Assembly (NCBI GenBank): GCA_943370595.1
Contig: CALRRO020000007.1
Location: forward strand, 1-64,000
Source of the DNA: Piscinibacter sp943370595
Lineage (GTDB): Bacteria > Pseudomonadota > Gammaproteobacteria > Burkholderiales > Burkholderiaceae_C
Reading direction: 5' to 3'
Length of the DNA: 64,000 nucleotides
Under the pieces are notes generated by a model. It did no database searches. It saw nothing but the letters and a program-made list of their open reading frames with translations, and was not told where the DNA came from. The first letter of the stretch is position 1; the number at the start of each line of letters is the position of its first letter. Below, piece after piece: positions 23,997-31,600 of this stretch. A program made the translations under genes and the position numbers.

Positions 23997-24293
23997 ATGC
24001 GCCAAAGGAACTTTCGACTCGTCAGCGTTGGCAGCGTTCTCATCCTCGCAGCCATCGGGTTCTTCCTCTTCATGCTGTCGATCGCATCGCAGTCGACCCA
24101 TCCGCGCGAACTCATGAGTACCGTCGGTTCGGTTTGCGGTGTACTCATGGGCGTGGCCAGCGCGATGATCATCATCGGTCTCATCGGCAGGAAGCCGAGC
24201 GCGGCGGCTGCCGCGCCTAGAGCCTGGCCGGGCTCCGGAATCGTGGCTGTGCGCCCTCCTTCTGCAACTCACGCAGAGTGCACTTCGAATTGA
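23997..24293 (+). CDS. Small two-helix membrane protein, cassette gene
   Basis: The 98-residue product has membrane segments near residues 10-30 and 43-65 and a proline/alanine-rich tail. The last 20 residues look like read-through sequence, so the 3' end may be altered. It lies 119 bases after the attC and is followed by the next gene with no proper attC between. Confidence 0.65.
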   Translation: MRQRNFRLVSVGSVLILAAIGFFLFMLSIASQSTHPRELMSTVGSVCGVLMGVASAMIIIGLIGRKPSAAAAAPRAWPGSGIVAVRPPSATHAECTSN

Positions 24294-24294
24294 C

Positions 24295-24309
24295 ACCCAA
24301 GCGGTAGCC
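24295..24309 (+). repeat. Possible core-only attC scar
   Basis: ACCCAAG and GGTAGCC, one base apart, sit where an attC between two cassette genes is expected. They resemble the 21-bp core-only site at 21725. The match is short and could be chance. Confidence 0.3.
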
Positions 24310-24313
24310 GTCA

Positions 24314-24856
24314 GTGACAACCACCTCTGACCCATTGCCACGTTCTGGCGTCGGCATCGTCCTGCGCCGCTTGAGCGTGGACGATCTGCCTGCCTTTCAG
24401 ACCTATCGCACCGATGTCGAGCTCGGTCGCTATCAGGGTTGGTCGGCAATGTCTGACTCAGAGGCCCGGGCGTTCCTCGATGATGTGAACAAGGCCCCCC
24501 TCTTCTGTCCAGGCCACTGGGCTCAGATTGCCATCGCTGAGCCGCAAACCCTTTCCCTGCTGGGCGATATCGGCTTGTTCCTGTCGGAGGACTCGCGTCA
24601 TGCGGAGATTGGCTTCACGCTGGCTCGCCACGCTCAGGGCCGGGGGCTGGCCACCGCGGCGGTTCGCGAAGCAGTACAGCTCATCTTTTCTTCTACCGCC
24701 GTTGAGCACGTGCTCGGGATCACCGATGCACGCAACCGTGCATCAATCGCTCTGCTCGAGCGGACCGGCATGCGCAAGTCGGAAGAGCGCACTGTCGTGT
24801 TCCGCGGCGAAGAGTGCGTCGAGTACGTCTACGTCCTTCCACGCGGTGACGGCTGA
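24314..24856 (+). CDS. RimJ/RimL-type GNAT acetyltransferase, cassette gene
   Basis: The 180-residue product is an Acetyltransf_3-type GNAT: GIVLRRLSVDDLPAFQTYRTD, the acetyl-CoA loop in GFTLARHAQGRGLATAAVREA near residues 95-115, and ITDARNRASIALLERTGM near 136-153. The acceptor is unknown. The start is a GTG at 24314. The TGA stop is inside the 5' core of the next attC. Confidence 0.9.
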   Translation: MTTTSDPLPRSGVGIVLRRLSVDDLPAFQTYRTDVELGRYQGWSAMSDSEARAFLDDVNKAPLFCPGHWAQIAIAEPQTLSLLGDIGLFLSEDSRHAEIGFTLARHAQGRGLATAAVREAVQLIFSSTAVEHVLGITDARNRASIALLERTGMRKSEERTVVFRGEECVEYVYVLPRGDG

Positions 24857-24979
24857 CCGTTCGCTCGAGGCAGGCACCGCCACCGGCATGCCCCTTGGCC
24901 TGCGAAGCGCTCGCTGTCATCATTCGCTTCGCGGTTCAAGCACCACGCCGGTTCCGGCGCCTCAGCTCAAACGTTGGGG
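24851..24979 (+). repeat. attC site, long form (129 bp)
   Basis: Cores are GGCTGAC (24851-24857) and GTTGGGG (24973-24979). The hairpin is intact. Confidence 0.91.
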
Positions 24980-25024
24980 CGCTCAGTCCCGCCAGGCGCG
25001 TCACATGCAGCGCAATCAAGTCAA

Positions 25025-25480
25025 GTGAGCGATCTTCTACCCCTGCCCCACATCGCAGTCGGCCACTACCGGCACTACAAGGGTGGCGACTACGAGGTCG
25101 TGGGCGTCGTCCGTCACAGTGAATCGCTGGAACCGTTGGTTCTCTATCGCCCGCTGTACAACGACTCGGGCATGTGGGTACGCCCATTTGCCATGTTCCT
25201 CGAACCCGTGGAGCACGCTGGAAGCAGCCAACCGCGGTTCAGCCTGGTCGCAGCAGGCGCCCCGGCCACCGCAGCCGAGCTTGCGGCAACGGTACAGCGC
25301 ATGGAAGCCAAGCTGTCCGCATTGGAGTCGGCCGCGGTGCAGAAACTCATGCAGGTCTATCGCCAACTGGCGGCGCGATTCCAGCAAGACTTGGCGCCTC
25401 GTGAGAGAGACATCCTTCTCGCCAAAGCCAGCGCGCTGATGTTGGTCCAGGCGGCTGCTCAAGCAGTGGGAGCGCCATAG
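25025..25480 (+). CDS. DUF1653 domain protein with C-terminal helical extension, cassette gene
   Basis: The 151-residue product begins with a DUF1653 domain: VGHYRHYKGGDYEVVGVVRHSE, VLYRPLYNDSGMWVRPFAMFLEPV. This small beta domain of unknown function is usually about 65 residues. The remaining 80 residues are a long amphipathic helix (TAAELAATVQRMEAKLSALE) that could form a coiled coil. The start is a GTG at 25025. The TAG overlaps the next attC. Confidence 0.88.
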   Translation: MSDLLPLPHIAVGHYRHYKGGDYEVVGVVRHSESLEPLVLYRPLYNDSGMWVRPFAMFLEPVEHAGSSQPRFSLVAAGAPATAAELAATVQRMEAKLSALESAAVQKLMQVYRQLAARFQQDLAPRERDILLAKASALMLVQAAAQAVGAP

Positions 25481-25602
25481 CCCGCCGCTGGAGTAGACCC
25501 GCACCGGCAAAGCGCCTGGGCCGCGATGCTCTCCAGGCTTATGCTCCGCCTCGCGGTCCAGCCGGCGCATCGCGGCGGGCCCCTTCAGCCCCAACGTTGG
25601 GC
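25474..25602 (+). repeat. attC site, long form (129 bp)
   Basis: The 5' core is degenerate (GCCATAG, 25474-25480); the 3' core is GTTGGGC (25596-25602). The hairpin is partly eroded. Confidence 0.85.
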
Positions 25603-25630
25603 TGCTCGCAACCAGATCTGCACGTTCCGC

Positions 25631-26140
25631 ATGCGCCAACCTCGAACTCTTGGCGAATGGATCTTCTTCCTCGCACTGGCTTCCATGCTAGTTGCCCTGG
25701 GGGTCCTGTTCTTCCTTTACCCGCCCCAACCCATACCGGAGCAACGAAGTTCCTACATCGAGCATTCAGGTCTGCTCGAGGCAGTCGTCGCCCGTCAGTC
25801 CGGTCGCCGGCTGTCTCTGGTGCGATTCCGGATCATCAACGACCCGACTGTCTATGAGTGTCGCTTCCCTCGCATCCACGAGATCTCCGTCGGCTGGCGC
25901 AATCGCGAGACCACCATGCGCTTCTTCACATTGAGCGGGTCAAGCGCCGCGGGCAGCGAACGAGATGCGCAGCCCGTCTACGGCCTCGTCGCTGGCGGAA
26001 TATCCACTCGCTCGCTCGAAGCCGACATCCGACACACGAACTCGCTGGTCTCTCCGTGGGCCGGCGTGGTTCCGCTCGGTGTCGGCGGCTTCGGCTTTCT
26101 GGTAGCCGGACTGGTGTGGCGGCGGCGCAGCGCAGCCTGA
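25631..26140 (+). CDS. Membrane protein with periplasmic beta domain, cassette gene
   Basis: The 169-residue product has one membrane helix near residues 10-30 and another near 141-163, enclosing a beta-rich domain of about 100 residues. The topology is like DUF3592-type proteins, but I see no firm motif. The TGA lies in the next attC core and the protein ends Ala-Ala. Confidence 0.75.
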   Translation: MRQPRTLGEWIFFLALASMLVALGVLFFLYPPQPIPEQRSSYIEHSGLLEAVVARQSGRRLSLVRFRIINDPTVYECRFPRIHEISVGWRNRETTMRFFTLSGSSAAGSERDAQPVYGLVAGGISTRSLEADIRHTNSLVSPWAGVVPLGVGGFGFLVAGLVWRRRSAA

Positions 26141-26264
26141 CCCTTCGCTCGAGCCGGGGACCTCCACCGGCATGGCACTTGGCCCGCGAGCTGCTGCAGG
26201 TCTATGCTCCGTCTCGCGGGCCAAGCGCCGTTCCGACTCCGGCCCCTCAGCTCAAACGTTAGGC
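26135..26264 (+). repeat. attC site, long form (130 bp)
   Basis: Cores are GCCTGAC (26135-26141) and GTTAGGC (26258-26264). The hairpin is intact. Confidence 0.95.
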
Positions 26265-26269
26265 CTCAC

Positions 26270-26728
26270 ATGGACCTCATCCGCGAACTCGCAAGCGGCC
26301 CCAAGTCCTTTCAGGGCGAAGGCATCAATCACGAGGGCGAGCGCTTCATTGGGCACGTCCGGGTGCAATCGCTGGTGGAAGGCACTGCGGTGCTGCTCAG
26401 CTATGTCGCCAGACTCCAGGACGGCTCGCTCGTGCACGAGGAGGCCGCGTTGGTTGGCCGCCAGAACGACGGATCACTCTGCTTGTGGACTGTCATGAGC
26501 GAGCTGCCCGCGGTCTACCCGCACCGGCAGAGGTCAGTGTCCTCCGGGGAGCCAGCGGAAACGGTGGTGTTTGCGTTCGGTGATCGAGACGAACGCGATC
26601 GCTTTCGAGAGGAGATATCCATATCCGTCTCCAAGACTGGAACGCTGACATATGCGCACGCCTGGGGGCTGCCTGGTGGCGAGTTTGCCGATCGGTCCTC
26701 TTGTGTACTTCTCGCGAGTGAGGCCTAA
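26270..26728 (+). CDS. Beta-barrel-like cytosolic protein of unknown function, cassette gene
   Basis: The 152-residue product is predicted to be mostly beta strands (FIGHVRVQSLVEGTAVLLSYVAR, SLVHEEAALVGR, SLCLWTVMSE). The layout recalls small lipocalin/nitrobindin-like barrels such as DUF1579, but the identity is not secure. The AGG of the attC core lies 6 bases before the ATG. The TAA overlaps the following core. Confidence 0.75.
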   Translation: MDLIRELASGPKSFQGEGINHEGERFIGHVRVQSLVEGTAVLLSYVARLQDGSLVHEEAALVGRQNDGSLCLWTVMSELPAVYPHRQRSVSSGEPAETVVFAFGDRDERDRFREEISISVSKTGTLTYAHAWGLPGGEFADRSSCVLLASEA

Positions 26729-26794
26729 CCCTTGCCTCGAGCCAGGGACCTCCGCCGGCATGGTGCTTCCGCCCCTTCGGATCAAGCGTTCGGT
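26723..26794 (+). repeat. attC site, intermediate form (72 bp)
   Basis: Cores are GCCTAAC (26723-26729) and GTTCGGT (26788-26794). Only the base of the hairpin remains (GGCATGGTGCTTCCGCC). Confidence 0.85.
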
Positions 26795-26864
26795 GGCGCA
26801 AGCACAGGCATCGACTCGGCTGCGCCCTGGATATCTCGGCACGCGGCGTGCTTATGCATACAGC

Positions 26865-27479
26865 GTGAACGAATCTGCACCTCAGCTGCTTGCCCATTCC
26901 TGGCTCGACGATGGCCACGCACTGGTTGCGGGCTCGTTGTTCGTCGCGTTGGGCCTCACGATGTTCGCGCATGCAGGCTTGCTCACGGGTGGGGTCGCGG
27001 GCGTCGCCTTTCTGCTCAGCTACGCCACGGGACTCAGCCTCGCCCTCTGCTTCTTCGTTCTGAGCCTGCCGTTCTTCTGGCTCTCCTGGCAACGACTGGG
27101 GCAGGAGTTCACCCTGAAGAGCTTTCTCGCCGTGGCGCTGGTGTCGGTCTGCACGGCACTCGCTCCCAAAGTAGTGCGATTCGAGCTCCTCGATCCGTGG
27201 GTGGCATCGGTGCTGGGAGGCTTCCTGGTAGGGTTTGGTCTGCTCGCCTTGCTTCGGCATCGGGCGAGCGTCGGCGGCGTCAACATCCTCGCACAGTGGC
27301 TTCAGCAAACCAGGGGCATGAGCGCGGGCAGGATTCAGATGTCCGTCGATGTTCTGGTCGTGCTTGCAGCCGTCTTCATCGTCCCACCCGTACGCGTTCT
27401 CCAGTCGGTCGTCGGAGCGGTCGCCATTGGTGCCATCCTCACGCTCAACCACCGGCCAGGCCGCTACTTGGGCGTCTAG
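26865..27479 (+). CDS. YitT-family membrane protein, cassette gene
   Basis: The 204-residue product has five membrane helices and the YitT pattern: AGSLFVALGLTMFAHAGLLTGGVAGVAFLLSY near residues 17-48, a PFFWLSWQRLG loop and GGVNILAQWLQQ near 137-148. It lacks the C-terminal cytosolic domain that many YitT proteins carry. It may be a small-molecule transporter of unknown substrate. I prefer the GTG at 26865; an in-frame GTG at 26793 lies inside the attC core. Confidence 0.85.
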   Translation: MNESAPQLLAHSWLDDGHALVAGSLFVALGLTMFAHAGLLTGGVAGVAFLLSYATGLSLALCFFVLSLPFFWLSWQRLGQEFTLKSFLAVALVSVCTALAPKVVRFELLDPWVASVLGGFLVGFGLLALLRHRASVGGVNILAQWLQQTRGMSAGRIQMSVDVLVVLAAVFIVPPVRVLQSVVGAVAIGAILTLNHRPGRYLGV

Positions 27480-27487
27480 TCTGCACC

Positions 27488-27534
27488 GCCTTACCCATCG
27501 CTCGAGCCAGAGGCATCCAGCTCGAACGTTCAGT
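27488..27534 (+). repeat. attC site, very short form (47 bp)
   Basis: Cores are GCCTTAC (27488-27494) and GTTCAGT (27528-27534). The arms CATCGCTCGAGCCAGAGG and CCAGCTCGAAC are retained without hairpin. Confidence 0.75.
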
Positions 27535-27607
27535 CCCAGGCAACACCCACGTTCACTCGACGAGGCTGCAGGCTTCGGAAATCGCTCTGCCGTACAGGAG
27601 TACCGCC

Positions 27608-27979
27608 ATGGTGTTCGATCACATCGGTTTCAATGTCTCCAACTTCGCAGCGACCAAGGAGTTCCTGGTCAAGGCTCTTCAGCCCCTGGGCATCGCCATC
27701 TCCCAAGAGGGCGAAGGCTGGGCCATGGTCGGGCGTCAAGGCGAAGGGCAGTTCTGGTTCGGCAGCTTTGGCGCAGCACCGGGCCCAATCCATCTCGCCT
27801 TCGCAGCCAAGAGCCGCGAGCAGGTTCGTCAGTTCCACGCCGCAGCGCTTGCGGCTGGTGGGAAGGACAACGGTGCGCCGGGTCTGCGTCCGCACTATCA
27901 CGCTGACTACTACGGTGCGTTCATCATCGGGCCAGACGGTCACAACTTCGAAGCCGTCTGCCACGCGGCCGAGCCCTAA
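27608..27979 (+). CDS. VOC superfamily protein, cassette gene
   Basis: The 123-residue product is a glyoxalase-fold protein with the first-strand metal histidine (MVFDHIGFNVSNFAATKEFLVKAL), the IHLAFAAKSREQVRQFHAAALAAGG centre, and a terminal GAFIIGPDGHNFEAVCH with the metal glutamate. The sequence pattern is that of a cytosolic dioxygenase-like VOC subgroup. Substrate is unknown. CAGGAGT precedes the ATG. The TAA overlaps the attC core. Confidence 0.92.
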   Translation: MVFDHIGFNVSNFAATKEFLVKALQPLGIAISQEGEGWAMVGRQGEGQFWFGSFGAAPGPIHLAFAAKSREQVRQFHAAALAAGGKDNGAPGLRPHYHADYYGAFIIGPDGHNFEAVCHAAEP

Positions 27980-28100
27980 TCCTTCGCTCGAGCCAGGGGC
28001 CTCCACCGGCGTGACACTTGGCCCGCGAAGCGCTCGCTGTCATCATTCGCCTCGCGGGCAAGGGCCAGCCGGCTTCGGCCCCTGAGCCCCAACGTCATGC
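27974..28100 (+). repeat. attC site, long form (127 bp)
   Basis: Cores are CCCTAAT (27974-27980) and GTCATGC (28094-28100). The hairpin is present. The 3' core contains the ATG of the next gene. Confidence 0.88.
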
Positions 28101-28687
28101 ATCACTCGAGAACCTCCGCACAACCCGTTGCCGTGATCTCTGCCGGCCTCTCCGCCGCGCTGCTGGTCGCGTGCGCCAGCACGAACGTCACGCTATCGCC
28201 GTCGCCCCAGGCGCCCGTCTGTGATCGCAAGGCCACGGCACTTGTCCTGTGGGCCCCGCAATGGCGTCCTGATCAGAAGGACGCCGTGGACCGCGAAGCG
28301 GCGGCAGCCTCTGGTCTCGGCAACTTCTTCGCAGGTTCCGGATGTTTCGCTCGCACAGAGTTGCGACGCGTCGCGAGTCTCAGCGCGGCCGCGGTCGCCT
28401 CGGAAGTCGCTTCTTCCGGTAGCCAGTTCAGCCCGGTTGTCACCATTGCGGTTCGCGAACTCGGACCCGTGGTCAAGCTGCTGTCTTCAGCATCACTCAT
28501 CGAAGGAGGCACCGAGGTCGTCCTCGAGGTCACTGCCAGTCAGCCGCAGCCGCCCCATCAGCGACGTGAGTTCACGGTTCATTGGCGCCATGGCGGTGCA
28601 GGCGTGGTGAAGGGTGTAGCGACTCTGCCCGTCGACATGAGAAGCGCCTTGCATGCAGGTTTGCAGCCGGCCACCGCGACGCAGTGA
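28097..28687 (+). CDS. Lipoprotein of unknown family, cassette gene
   Basis: The 196-residue product has a signal with lipobox LVAC near residues 23-26 and a mature alpha/beta part with no motif that I recognise. The most unusual feature is its start: the ATG at 28097 is formed by the attC 3' core itself (GTC-ATG-C). Recombination at this core would therefore change the bases just before the start codon. Confidence 0.75.
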   Translation: MHHSRTSAQPVAVISAGLSAALLVACASTNVTLSPSPQAPVCDRKATALVLWAPQWRPDQKDAVDREAAAASGLGNFFAGSGCFARTELRRVASLSAAAVASEVASSGSQFSPVVTIAVRELGPVVKLLSSASLIEGGTEVVLEVTASQPQPPHQRREFTVHWRHGGAGVVKGVATLPVDMRSALHAGLQPATATQ

Positions 28688-28688
28688 C

Positions 28689-28751
28689 GCAAAGCCCTTC
28701 GCTCCGGCCGGGCGCCATGCCGGCGCAGGCCCTCCAGCTCCATCGTCAAGG
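28689..28751 (+). repeat. attC site, intermediate form (63 bp)
   Basis: The 5' core is degenerate (GCAAAGC, 28689-28695); the 3' core is GTCAAGG (28745-28751). A short GGCGCCATGCCGGCGC hairpin remains. Confidence 0.78.
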
Positions 28752-28758
28752 TGCTCAT

Positions 28759-29301
28759 ATGCAGCCGCGAGTCGTCGCCGTCGCCTCAAGTCCGAATCAC
28801 GCCTTCTCCAAAGTCGCCCAACCTGTCATCACGGTTGTCGCAGGACTCGGAATCGAGGGTGACGCCCATTGCGGGGTCACCGTCAAGCACAGATCGCGCG
28901 TCGCCAGAGACCCGACGCAACCCAATCTGCGCCAGGTTCATCTCATCCACGGCGAGCTCTTCGCCGAGCTCGGGGCTCAGGGCTTCCAAGTCGAGCCGAG
29001 CCAACTGGGCGAGAACATCACCACCGAGGGCATCGATCTCCTGGGACTGCCGGAAGGCACTCAGTTGCAAATCGGCGAACAGGTCATCCTCAGGCTCACG
29101 GGCCTGCGCAATCCGTGCGAACAGCTCAATCAGTTCCAGCCAGGGCTCATGGCAGCTCTCGTGCATCGCGCTCCAGATGGGAGTTTGGTCCGCAAGGCGG
29201 GCGTCATGAGTGTCGTCGTCGCAGGTGGGCAAGTTCGGCCAGGTGACGCAGTGCGCATCCATCTTCCCGCTCAGCCTCACCGCGCCCTTGAGCGGGTCTG
29301 A
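28759..29301 (+). CDS. MOSC-domain protein, cassette gene
   Basis: The 180-residue product is a stand-alone MOSC domain: GLGIEGDAHCGVTVKHRSR near residues 29-47, VHLIHGELFAEL, LGENITTEGIDLLGLP near 84-99, and the conserved cysteine in LTGLRNPCEQL near residue 119. MOSC proteins bind molybdenum cofactor or move sulfur, for example as thiol-dependent reductases or sulfurases. Partner and substrate are unknown. The AAGG of the preceding core is 7 bases before the ATG. Confidence 0.93.
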   Translation: MQPRVVAVASSPNHAFSKVAQPVITVVAGLGIEGDAHCGVTVKHRSRVARDPTQPNLRQVHLIHGELFAELGAQGFQVEPSQLGENITTEGIDLLGLPEGTQLQIGEQVILRLTGLRNPCEQLNQFQPGLMAALVHRAPDGSLVRKAGVMSVVVAGGQVRPGDAVRIHLPAQPHRALERV

Positions 29302-29304
29302 GGT

Positions 29305-29354
29305 TGGGGGCGGAGCATCATGCCGCTTCCGGCCCATCAGCCCCAACGTTGTGC
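29305..29354 (+). repeat. attC right half-site
   Basis: GCATCATGCCGCTTCCGGCC, the right arm CATCAGCCCCAAC and the 3' core GTTGTGC (29348-29354) align with the right side of long sites. The left half is absent. Confidence 0.78.
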
Positions 29355-29526
29355 CGCACACGCTGCCGAAGTGTCGAGTGCGCCGCAGGTGGTCCATCGC
29401 CAGCGCGCTTCGCTCCTGCGGAGTTTGAAGCGACTGCACTACCCGTTAGAGTCGGTGCGCGGTTCAAGCCGGCCATGAGGTTGCAGCCGCTCACCACCAG
29501 ACTTCGGCGCGGGGAGGCGCCAGATC

Positions 29527-29808
29527 ATGAAGCAACAAGTCGCCAGGCTTTCTCCACATCAGAACGGCAAAGTCTTCGCAATACTGATGGCGCTCTCATC
29601 ACTCGTGTTCATCGTGCCGTTCGGACTGTTTGCCGTGGTCAGCGCGCCTGCCGGGGCACGCGGCCCGATGTTCATGTTCCTCGTCATGCCGCTCATCTAT
29701 CTGGTGTTCGGCTATGTCTCCATCGCCATCGGCTGCGCCGTCTACAACTACATGTTCAAGTACATCGGAGGCATCGAGTTCGAGTCACAAGGCTCACGTG
29801 ACGCTTGA
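29527..29808 (+). CDS. Two-helix membrane protein (DUF3566-like), cassette gene
   Basis: The 93-residue product has membrane helices near residues 17-40 and 48-75, ending YIGGIEFESQG. The layout resembles small DUF3566-type membrane proteins, a weak assignment. It follows 172 noncoding bases (29355-29526) with no other gene that I can see. GGGGAGGCG precedes the ATG. The TGA overlaps the next attC core. Confidence 0.75.
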   Translation: MKQQVARLSPHQNGKVFAILMALSSLVFIVPFGLFAVVSAPAGARGPMFMFLVMPLIYLVFGYVSIAIGCAVYNYMFKYIGGIEFESQGSRDA

Positions 29809-29853
29809 TCCTTTCGCACACGCCGACGCCGCCACTCAGAGCGAACGTTCGGT
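29803..29853 (+). repeat. attC site, short form (51 bp)
   Basis: Cores are GCTTGAT (29803-29809) and GTTCGGT (29847-29853). There is no hairpin. Confidence 0.75.
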
Positions 29854-29864
29854 CTGAGGCTCCA

Positions 29865-29933
29865 GGCGGCCAACAAGCGCTCATTGACGACCCGTCGGGC
29901 AATCCGATCGAGATCTTCCAACCCAACGAGCCC
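29865..29933 (+). pseudogene. 3' fragment of a VOC/glyoxalase cassette gene
   Basis: The frame reads QQALIDDPSGNPIEIFQP, the terminal DPSGNPIE motif of glyoxalase-fold proteins with its metal glutamate, and then meets the next attC core. Everything upstream is missing; it joins directly to the short attC before it. This is the tail of a deleted VOC cassette and has no start of its own. Confidence 0.8.
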
Positions 29934-30060
29934 TCACCCTTCTCTCGAGCCAAGATCCCCAACCGACGAGGCACTTGGCCCGCGCGCCAAGCAATGCCAT
30001 CATCCGCAGCGCGGGTGAAGCGCCTTCCGGAGTCCGGCCCGCCATCTCGAACAACAAGGC
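29931..30060 (+). repeat. attC site, long form (130 bp)
   Basis: The 5' core is CCCTCAC (29931-29937) and the 3' core is ACAAGGC (30054-30060), both degenerate. The full-length body has CTTGGCCCGCGCG arms. Confidence 0.82.
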
Positions 30061-30068
30061 TCACAGGC

Positions 30069-30413
30069 ATGACCACGCGGGTGGTGTCACAAGGCTCCGA
30101 AGCTTCGGCCGCGGCCCTGCGGCAGTCGCCAGCGGTCGGTGACCCCAAAGACAGCCTCATCATCGTCACCAAGGATGGAACACGAACCCAGCTTCGCGTC
30201 GTTTCTGTCGACACGGACTCCGTGACCGGCACAACCCTGGACCAGAAGCAGCGCTTCGTCATCCCGCTCCAGCAGATCGAGCAGATTGAAGACATCGAGA
30301 TCGACACCAAGCGAATCGTCATTGTCGGACTCATCGTGCTGGCAGTCATCCTGGCTGCCGGGATCTCTACAGCGAACTCGCTGGCCAAGCCATCAACTGC
30401 GGTCCTTCCTTAG
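30069..30413 (+). CDS. Single-pass membrane protein, cassette gene
   Basis: The 114-residue product has a soluble beta-rich part (SLIIVTKDGTRTQLRVVSVDTDSVTGTT, resembling a small SH3/Sm-like barrel), then IPLQQIEQIEDIEI and one C-terminal membrane helix near residues 80-98. Family is not recognised. The ATG is 8 bases after the attC core. Confidence 0.78.
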   Translation: MTTRVVSQGSEASAAALRQSPAVGDPKDSLIIVTKDGTRTQLRVVSVDTDSVTGTTLDQKQRFVIPLQQIEQIEDIEIDTKRIVIVGLIVLAVILAAGISTANSLAKPSTAVLP

Positions 30414-30429
30414 GGCGCGCAGCGGTGAT

Positions 30430-30475
30430 GCTTGACCTTCGGCTCGAGCGGGCTCGCACCGGCACCGCCGATGGC
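30430..30475 (+). repeat. attC left remnant near the array's end
   Basis: GCTTGAC (30430-30436) followed by CTTCGGCTCGAGCGGGCTCG matches the left arm. No 3' core follows. A further scrap, GCGCCTTCGCTCGAACC, lies at 30561-30577 just before the GST gene. Confidence 0.7.
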
Positions 30476-30590
30476 TTCGTCCACATCTACGCCCACTGAT
30501 GCAGCACATCATCCGGGGCCAGCACTAAACCACTGGCACTTCCTGAGTTCGGCAGCGACGGCGCCTTCGCTCGAACCTGAGGGATCACCG

Positions 30591-31280
30591 ATGCAACGCC
30601 TCTTCATCGGCAACAAGAACTACTCGTCCTGGTCACTCCGGCCCTGGGTCCTCATGAAGGCCTTGTCCATTCCCTTCGAGGAGTGCCTCGTGCCGTTCGG
30701 CATGATCGACGGCAGGTCCGCGTTCAAGAGTTTCTCCCCGACGGGGCGGGTGCCTTGCCTGGTCGACTCGGAACGAACCGTCTGGGACTCCCTCGCGATC
30801 ACCGAGTACCTTGCGGAAAGCCATCCCGGCGTCTGGCCGTCCGGCGCTGGCGCCAGGGCCTGGGCTCGCTGCGTCGCGGCGGAGATGCACTCGGGCTTCC
30901 ACCGCATTCGCGACATCTGCACCATGAACTGTGGGTTGCGGGTGCAGGTGTCGCATTGGTCCGATGCGCTGCTGCAGGAGTGGCAGCGAGTCGACGAACT
31001 GTGGTGTGCAGGACTCTCGCAGTACGGCGGTCCGTTTCTCGCCGGCGCAGACTTCTGCGCTGCAGATGCCTTCTTCGCACCCCTGGCCTTTCGCGTCCAG
31101 AGCTACGCTCCGCCACTCTCCTCCAACGCGAAGGACTATGCCGTGCGCCTTCTTGGGCTCGACCCCATGCGTGAGTGGTACACGGCTGCGCTGGCGGAGC
31201 CGTGGCGGGATGAGGCCCACGAAGCGGAGGCCCGTGCCGCAGGCTCGTGGCTCCAGGACCTTCGGGCCGGCGCCCGTTGA
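30591..31280 (+). CDS. Glutathione S-transferase family protein
   Basis: The 229-residue product has a GST N-domain (LFIGNKNYSSWSLRPWVLMKALSIPFEE, with NYSSWS at the catalytic loop), the GRVPCLVDSERTVWDSLAITEYLAES glutathione-binding segment near residues 51-77, and a helical C-domain with FLAGADFCAADAFFAPL near 155-171. It is a cytosolic conjugating or reducing enzyme. It lies among decayed attC scraps and may be a former cassette whose own attC has been lost. Confidence 0.92.
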   Translation: MQRLFIGNKNYSSWSLRPWVLMKALSIPFEECLVPFGMIDGRSAFKSFSPTGRVPCLVDSERTVWDSLAITEYLAESHPGVWPSGAGARAWARCVAAEMHSGFHRIRDICTMNCGLRVQVSHWSDALLQEWQRVDELWCAGLSQYGGPFLAGADFCAADAFFAPLAFRVQSYAPPLSSNAKDYAVRLLGLDPMREWYTAALAEPWRDEAHEAEARAAGSWLQDLRAGAR

Positions 31281-31372
31281 CGCCGGATACCTCCTGGCCC
31301 TGCCGATCCGTGAGGTCACGGCGATCGTGCGGGTTCGTGGAGTACTCTCCAGCCTCACCAACGGAGAAGCTC

Positions 31373-31531
31373 ATGGCCATCAAGGCACAGCGAAATCGCG
31401 CGAGGCTGCACATCCTTCGAGACAACGTGCACCGCGCCAAGCGGGATGTGAAGCGAGGCCTGCCCGGAGCCGCCGAGCGGCTGAAGATGCATACCGCAGC
31501 CCGCCTCGCGTATGCGGAGAACCGAAGGTAG
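31373..31531 (+). CDS. Small very basic protein of unknown function
   Basis: The 52-residue product is rich in arginine and lysine (AIKAQRNRARLHILRDNVHRAKRD) and predicted to be helical, so nucleic-acid binding is possible. No family is recognised. ACGGAGAAG precedes the ATG. It sits in the eroded end of the array without a visible attC. Confidence 0.6.
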   Translation: MAIKAQRNRARLHILRDNVHRAKRDVKRGLPGAAERLKMHTAARLAYAENRR

Positions 31532-31600
31532 CTCTCGGTGAAGTGGGCACGATGTGCGCTGACCGCAGCCTGCATTCGTGCCCATGTCGAGAAAACCCTC

